From NCBI GenBank assembly GCA_030604195.1, contig JAUVWI010000022.1, positions 1 to 44,963 of the forward strand: DNA of 44,963 nt, read 5' to 3'. Under the pieces are notes generated by a model. It worked only from the letters and a program-made list of their open reading frames with translations. It made no database searches and was not told the DNA's origin. Shown here one piece after another: positions 42,084-44,963 of this stretch; position 1 is the stretch's first letter, and each line of letters opens with the position of its first letter. The DNA comes from Spirochaetales bacterium (GTDB taxonomy: Bacteria > Spirochaetota > Spirochaetia > SZUA-6 > DRHE01). Made by a program: the position numbers and the translations under genes.

Positions 42084-43820
42084 CTATGTATCTTTTTTAC
42101 CTTGATCTTTACTCTCTCCAAAAAGACCGGACAGCAAATCCGTACCCATAGAATCGGGGCTCTTCATCTTTTGAACACCATTGAGCAGCTCTTTAAGCTC
42201 AAGAATTTCCTCTAGAAGGATCAGGCGCATTACCGTTTCATTCTCTTTGTTGGTGCTCAGCAGCAGGTTGGCTTCCTGCCTTCTCAAGGTAATGGCAATA
42301 TTTTCCTTGCGTATCTGATATATAGGCTGCTCGGTATCCAGATGGTGGACAAAGAACTCCTCATCCCGGAAAGCCTGACGCACCCTGGAGGCCAAAAACT
42401 CAGCAATCTGGATTGAGGGAAATTTCAATTCAATCTGGACTGCCTCCTCTTCTCTTTTTTCCTTCTTTTCTTTTCTAAGCCCCGATCCGCCTGAAAAAGA
42501 GCTGACTAAAAGCGGCGGCGCGATAATACTGGCAATCAACAGGGTCATAATTGCCACACCGAAAATATCCTGGCTTATGGCGCCTGATGAAAGACCGATG
42601 CCTGCAATAATCAGGGTCACCTCACCCCGCGGCAGCATACCGGCGCCTATTCTAAAACTCCCCCTGACATTGAAACCCATAAAGAGCGCCGGCACACCAC
42701 AGCCCAGAAGTTTGCCCATAATGGCCGCAGCTGAATAGATCAAACCGAAGAGCAGCACGCCCCTCATAGCTCCAAAGTTGACCATCATTCCCATGACACC
42801 GAAGAAGAGGGGCACCAGGAACTGATAAACCCCGCGCAGCCGCCGGTGCAGTTCATGAGCCATATCGGTCCGGGAAAGGGAAAGCCCCATAATGTACGCT
42901 CCGACTATCATGGCCAGACCGGCCATTTCGGAGAGGCCGGCCAGAAGCATGGCCAGACCTAAGGCCACGCCGGCCATAGCATCCGGTGAACGAAACCATT
43001 TCAGGGTACGGGAAATTTTAGGAGCCAGGATAATTCCTAAGACTGTACAGGCCAGCCAGAAACCAAAAGCTTTTGCAGCTATCAAGCCTATCCGGTCCCA
43101 GGCAACTGCTCCCCCTGAAGCCTCTACCCTGGCTATTCCCACTACTACGGCAAGAAGGATAATGCCCAGCACATCATCCAGAACGGCCCCGGCCAGGATG
43201 GTTACCCCTTCGGGCGAAGACATTTTCTTCTTCTCACTTAAAATACGGGCGGTAATACCCACCGAGGTGGCGGTGGAAAGTGTGCCCAGGAAAAGGGCTG
43301 TGGGCGAAAAAAAGGAATCCACCGAACCCAGGAAGATTACTGCACTCAGATTGCCGAAAATAAAGCTGAGTACAACTCCCCCAATACCGACAACGGAACC
43401 TACACCTGAAAAGCGTAAAAAAGTAGGCAGGTCGGTTTCCAGCCCGGACATGAAGAGCAGTATAATCGAAGCGACTATTGCAAAACCGTAAAGCTCCGGG
43501 CTGACAGGTATAGCAGTGGCCGGCAATGAGAAAAGGGGCTCGCCCAAAAGGGGCAGCACAAAACGGCCCAAAGCATAGGGCCCTATTATCATCCCCGCTG
43601 CCAATTCCCCCAGCACCTTAGGCATCTTTAAATAGCGGCTGAAAATAATTCCCATAACCCTGGTTGCCAGAATAAGCAGGGCAAGCTGAAACACCAGCCT
43701 TACCATAAGATGGCCCAATTCCGGGCTCTGGCCGGAACTCGAAGCTGAAGCCGCTGAAACCAGCTGCGGGGTTAATAGAATGAATAAGAATAAAACCGTA
43801 TTCCGTGTTCTTTTTTTCAC
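42084..43820 (-). CDS. CPA2-type cation:proton antiporter with N-terminal signal-like segment
   Basis: 578 residues, GTG start 3 nt after the ptsN-like stop (GAA GCC CTG ACC TGA, then GTG), without its own clear Shine-Dalgarno, so translation depends on the upstream gene. After an N-terminal hydrophobic segment that resembles a signal peptide (VLFLFILLTPQLVSAASA) come about 12 membrane helices with the Kef/NhaS features KMPKVLGELAAGMIIGPYALG, FMSGLETDLPTFLRF, AGAVLDDVLGIILLAVVVG (antiporter Asp pair) and GMLPRGEVTLIIAGIG. The last 120 residues are cytoplasmic, charged and not a recognisable TrkA-N domain. It exchanges Na+ or K+ for H+. Confidence 0.9.
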   Translation of the reverse strand: MKKRTRNTVLFLFILLTPQLVSAASASSSGQSPELGHLMVRLVFQLALLILATRVMGIIFSRYLKMPKVLGELAAGMIIGPYALGRFVLPLLGEPLFSLPATAIPVSPELYGFAIVASIILLFMSGLETDLPTFLRFSGVGSVVGIGGVVLSFIFGNLSAVIFLGSVDSFFSPTALFLGTLSTATSVGITARILSEKKKMSSPEGVTILAGAVLDDVLGIILLAVVVGIARVEASGGAVAWDRIGLIAAKAFGFWLACTVLGIILAPKISRTLKWFRSPDAMAGVALGLAMLLAGLSEMAGLAMIVGAYIMGLSLSRTDMAHELHRRLRGVYQFLVPLFFGVMGMMVNFGAMRGVLLFGLIYSAAAIMGKLLGCGVPALFMGFNVRGSFRIGAGMLPRGEVTLIIAGIGLSSGAISQDIFGVAIMTLLIASIIAPPLLVSSFSGGSGLRKEKKEKREEEAVQIELKFPSIQIAEFLASRVRQAFRDEEFFVHHLDTEQPIYQIRKENIAITLRRQEANLLLSTNKENETVMRLILLEEILELKELLNGVQKMKSPDSMGTDLLSGLFGESKDQGKKDT

Positions 43821-43823
43821 GTT

Positions 43824-44267
43824 TCAGGTCAGGGCTTCTATTACCTGGCCAGCGCTTTCAGCCTGCAATACCGCGTTTCTGATATCCCCATGGTTCAGCA
43901 GCCTGGATATCTCCGCCAGGAATTGGATATGGGGTCCGGAGTGGCTGGCAGGAGAGATAGTCATAATAAAAATCCGGGAGGGGCGGCCGTCGAGAGCGGC
44001 AAAATCCACTCCCTCCTTTTTTAAAGCCAGGGCTACAACCAGCTCCTTAACGGAATCTGTCTTGCCGTGGGGCACTGCAATCCCCTGCTCCAGCCCGGTA
44101 GACATCTTTTTCTCCCGCTCCAGCACAACCTGCAGAGCCGCCTGCTTATCTTGCACCTTTCCGGCCTTTACCAGGAGATCCACCATCTCTTCTATGATCT
44201 CAACCTTTTGCTCGCTCTTCAGCTCCAGGAGTATGTTATCCCTGTTGAGCAGTTTTTTCAGGTTCAT
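43824..44267 (-). CDS. PTS EIIA type 2 (PtsN/EIIA-Ntr-like) protein
   Basis: 147 residues. LEQGIAVPHGKTDSVKELVVALAL carries the phosphorylatable His of the mannitol/fructose/Ntr EIIA family; IMTISPASHSGPHIQFLAEISRLL contains the second active-site His. It stands alone, with no EIIB or EIIC domains, and is translationally coupled to a cation antiporter. In proteobacteria EIIA-Ntr regulates potassium transport by protein contact, so a sensor/regulator role for the antiporter is a reasonable inference. ATG 44267 has AAGGAGAA upstream and a promoter about 75 nt before it. Confidence 0.88.
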   Translation of the reverse strand: MNLKKLLNRDNILLELKSEQKVEIIEEMVDLLVKAGKVQDKQAALQVVLEREKKMSTGLEQGIAVPHGKTDSVKELVVALALKKEGVDFAALDGRPSRIFIMTISPASHSGPHIQFLAEISRLLNHGDIRNAVLQAESAGQVIEALT

Positions 44268-44343
44268 GTCTAATTATATTCTCCTTGTGTGTGCTATCAA
44301 GCTTACACCACCCGGCCAAGCCCAGTAAAATCGAGCCACTAAC

Positions 44344-44371
44344 CATATATTTTATTTTGCCGTAAAGTCAA
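44344..44371 (-). promoter_or_regulatory. Promoter of the ptsN-antiporter pair
   Basis: On the minus strand TTGACT (44371-44366), 16-nt spacer, TATATG (44349-44344). The leader to ATG 44267 is about 70 nt and carries AAGGAGAA. Confidence 0.45.
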
Positions 44372-44439
44372 TAACCAGGGGCTTATGATATACTAAGTAT
44401 GGGAGAGGTGCGAACAATCAATCCACATCCGCCTCTATT

Positions 44440-44814
44440 TTATGCGTTTTTGAAAAAATCAGCCACCCTTTTAAGGAACTCCTTCACTTTTATGGGCTTG
44501 GACATGTAGCTGTCGAATCCCGCCTCCAACATCTTCTCTCTGTCTCCCCTCATGGCATAAGAGGTGAGGGCCAAAACCGGGATGTCCCTGGTGGCCTCGT
44601 TTGCCTTGATTTCCCTGGTCACGGTAATGCCGTCTTTTCCGGGAAGTTGAATATCCATAAGAATCAAATCAGGTTTTTCTTTTTGCAGCAGCACTATGGC
44701 CTGCTCTCCTGTCTCCGCCTCAATAGTTTTATATCCGCTTGCCTGAAGGATGTCCCTGAAAAGAACCCGGTTCTTCTCATTATCCTCGACAACCAGAATA
44801 AGCTCACCGGCCAT
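44440..44814 (-). CDS. Single-domain response regulator
   Basis: 124 residues from ATG 44814 with GAGGAGG upstream; a TTG at 44820 is less likely. It is a bare receiver domain: acidic pair in LVVEDNEKNR, phosphorylation Asp in DLILMDIQLPGKDG, Thr in VLALTSYAM and Lys in YMSKPIKVKEF. There is no output domain, as in CheY/DivK. It follows a histidine kinase end by 12 nt, so the two probably form a pair. FKNA ends the protein. Confidence 0.92.
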   Translation of the reverse strand: MAGELILVVEDNEKNRVLFRDILQASGYKTIEAETGEQAIVLLQKEKPDLILMDIQLPGKDGITVTREIKANEATRDIPVLALTSYAMRGDREKMLEAGFDSYMSKPIKVKEFLKRVADFFKNA

Positions 44815-44826
44815 GCTCAAACCTCC

Positions 44827-44963
44827 TCATCTTATTGGTAAGGTAAAACTGAACCTGCTTCCCTTGCCGTACTCACTCTCCAGCCAGATCCTGCAGCGAT
44901 GCATCTCCACCAACCTCTTGCAAAGCGCCAACCCCAAACCCGTGCCCTGGTACCTCTTATCCG
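44827..44963 (-). CDS. Histidine kinase, C-terminal end (cut by window edge)
   Basis: Minus-strand frame entering from the window end: [21 protein letters not shown], then [17 protein letters not shown] and a stop at 44827-44829. GTGLGLAL is the G2 box of the HATPase_c domain and [11 protein letters not shown] is its last strand, so this is the end of a sensor kinase. It lies directly upstream of the response regulator. The sensor part is outside the window. Confidence 0.88.
   Translation of the reverse strand, partial: DKRYQGTGLGLALCKRLVEMHRCRIWLESEYGKGSRFSFTLPIR

Noticed and set aside
42892..43491. Plus-strand open frame of 199 codons
   Set aside because: It is antisense to the antiporter gene, whose membrane and ion-site motifs are clear; the plus frame is low-complexity and matches nothing.

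Overview
The window looks like a chromosomal segment of an anaerobic, two-membrane bacterium. Anaerobic life is suggested by two tungstopterin aldehyde:ferredoxin oxidoreductase (AOR) family proteins, an iron-type alcohol dehydrogenase, ferredoxin clusters and a serine-dehydratase-type Fe-S protein. An outer membrane is suggested by an ExbB-ExbD-TonB set next to a secreted beta-barrel protein and a large periplasmic TPR protein. A spirochaete is my best guess, but that is inference from gene style, not from a marker gene.

Layout. (1) 1-692: the leader-distal end of a CRISPR array with a type I-E-like repeat; one spacer occurs twice. (2) 694-2141: a small decay zone with a tyrosine-recombinase remnant, a broken RelE-type toxin/antitoxin pair, and an intact toxin/antitoxin pair (BrnT-like toxin, CopG-like antitoxin). 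(3) 2512-18646: a tightly packed 16-kb operon on the plus strand: three RraA-family proteins, a dihydropyrimidine-dehydrogenase-like Fe-S flavoprotein, AOR 1, Fe-alcohol dehydrogenase, a fumarate-reductase-like flavoprotein, UbiD decarboxylase, class III aminotransferase, a membrane microprotein, a sodium:solute symporter, UbiX, a serine-dehydratase-like protein and AOR 2. I read this as a dedicated anaerobic catabolic pathway for an imported organic (probably nitrogen-containing) acid; the substrate is not evident and I recognise no described pathway with this gene set. (4) 18753-20204: a nitroreductase and, convergent to it, a TIM-barrel isomerase. (5) 20299-32003: a minus-strand defence operon in the order brxF, brxC, an AlbA_2/ATP-binding regulator-like gene, pglXI-type methylase, pglZ, brxA. 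This matches BREX type 3 except that the helicase gene is missing and the AlbA_2 gene is added. (6) 32289-35584: PHP phosphoesterase, CapA-like protein, M20-family carbamoylase-like hydrolase. (7) 35613-42024: minus-strand operon TPR protein, outer-membrane barrel, exbB, exbD, tonB. (8) 42084-44963: PtsN-like EIIA with a CPA2 antiporter, then a response regulator and the end of a histidine kinase cut by the window edge.

A cross-cutting pattern: four genes far apart (1589, 20204, 32289, 42024) have a promoter-like -35/-10 pair whose -10 box ends only 6-9 nt before the start codon, and none has a usable Shine-Dalgarno. This suggests leaderless transcripts. Genes inside operons, by contrast, mostly have clear GGAGG-type sites. 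I saw no rRNA, tRNA or intact insertion sequence.
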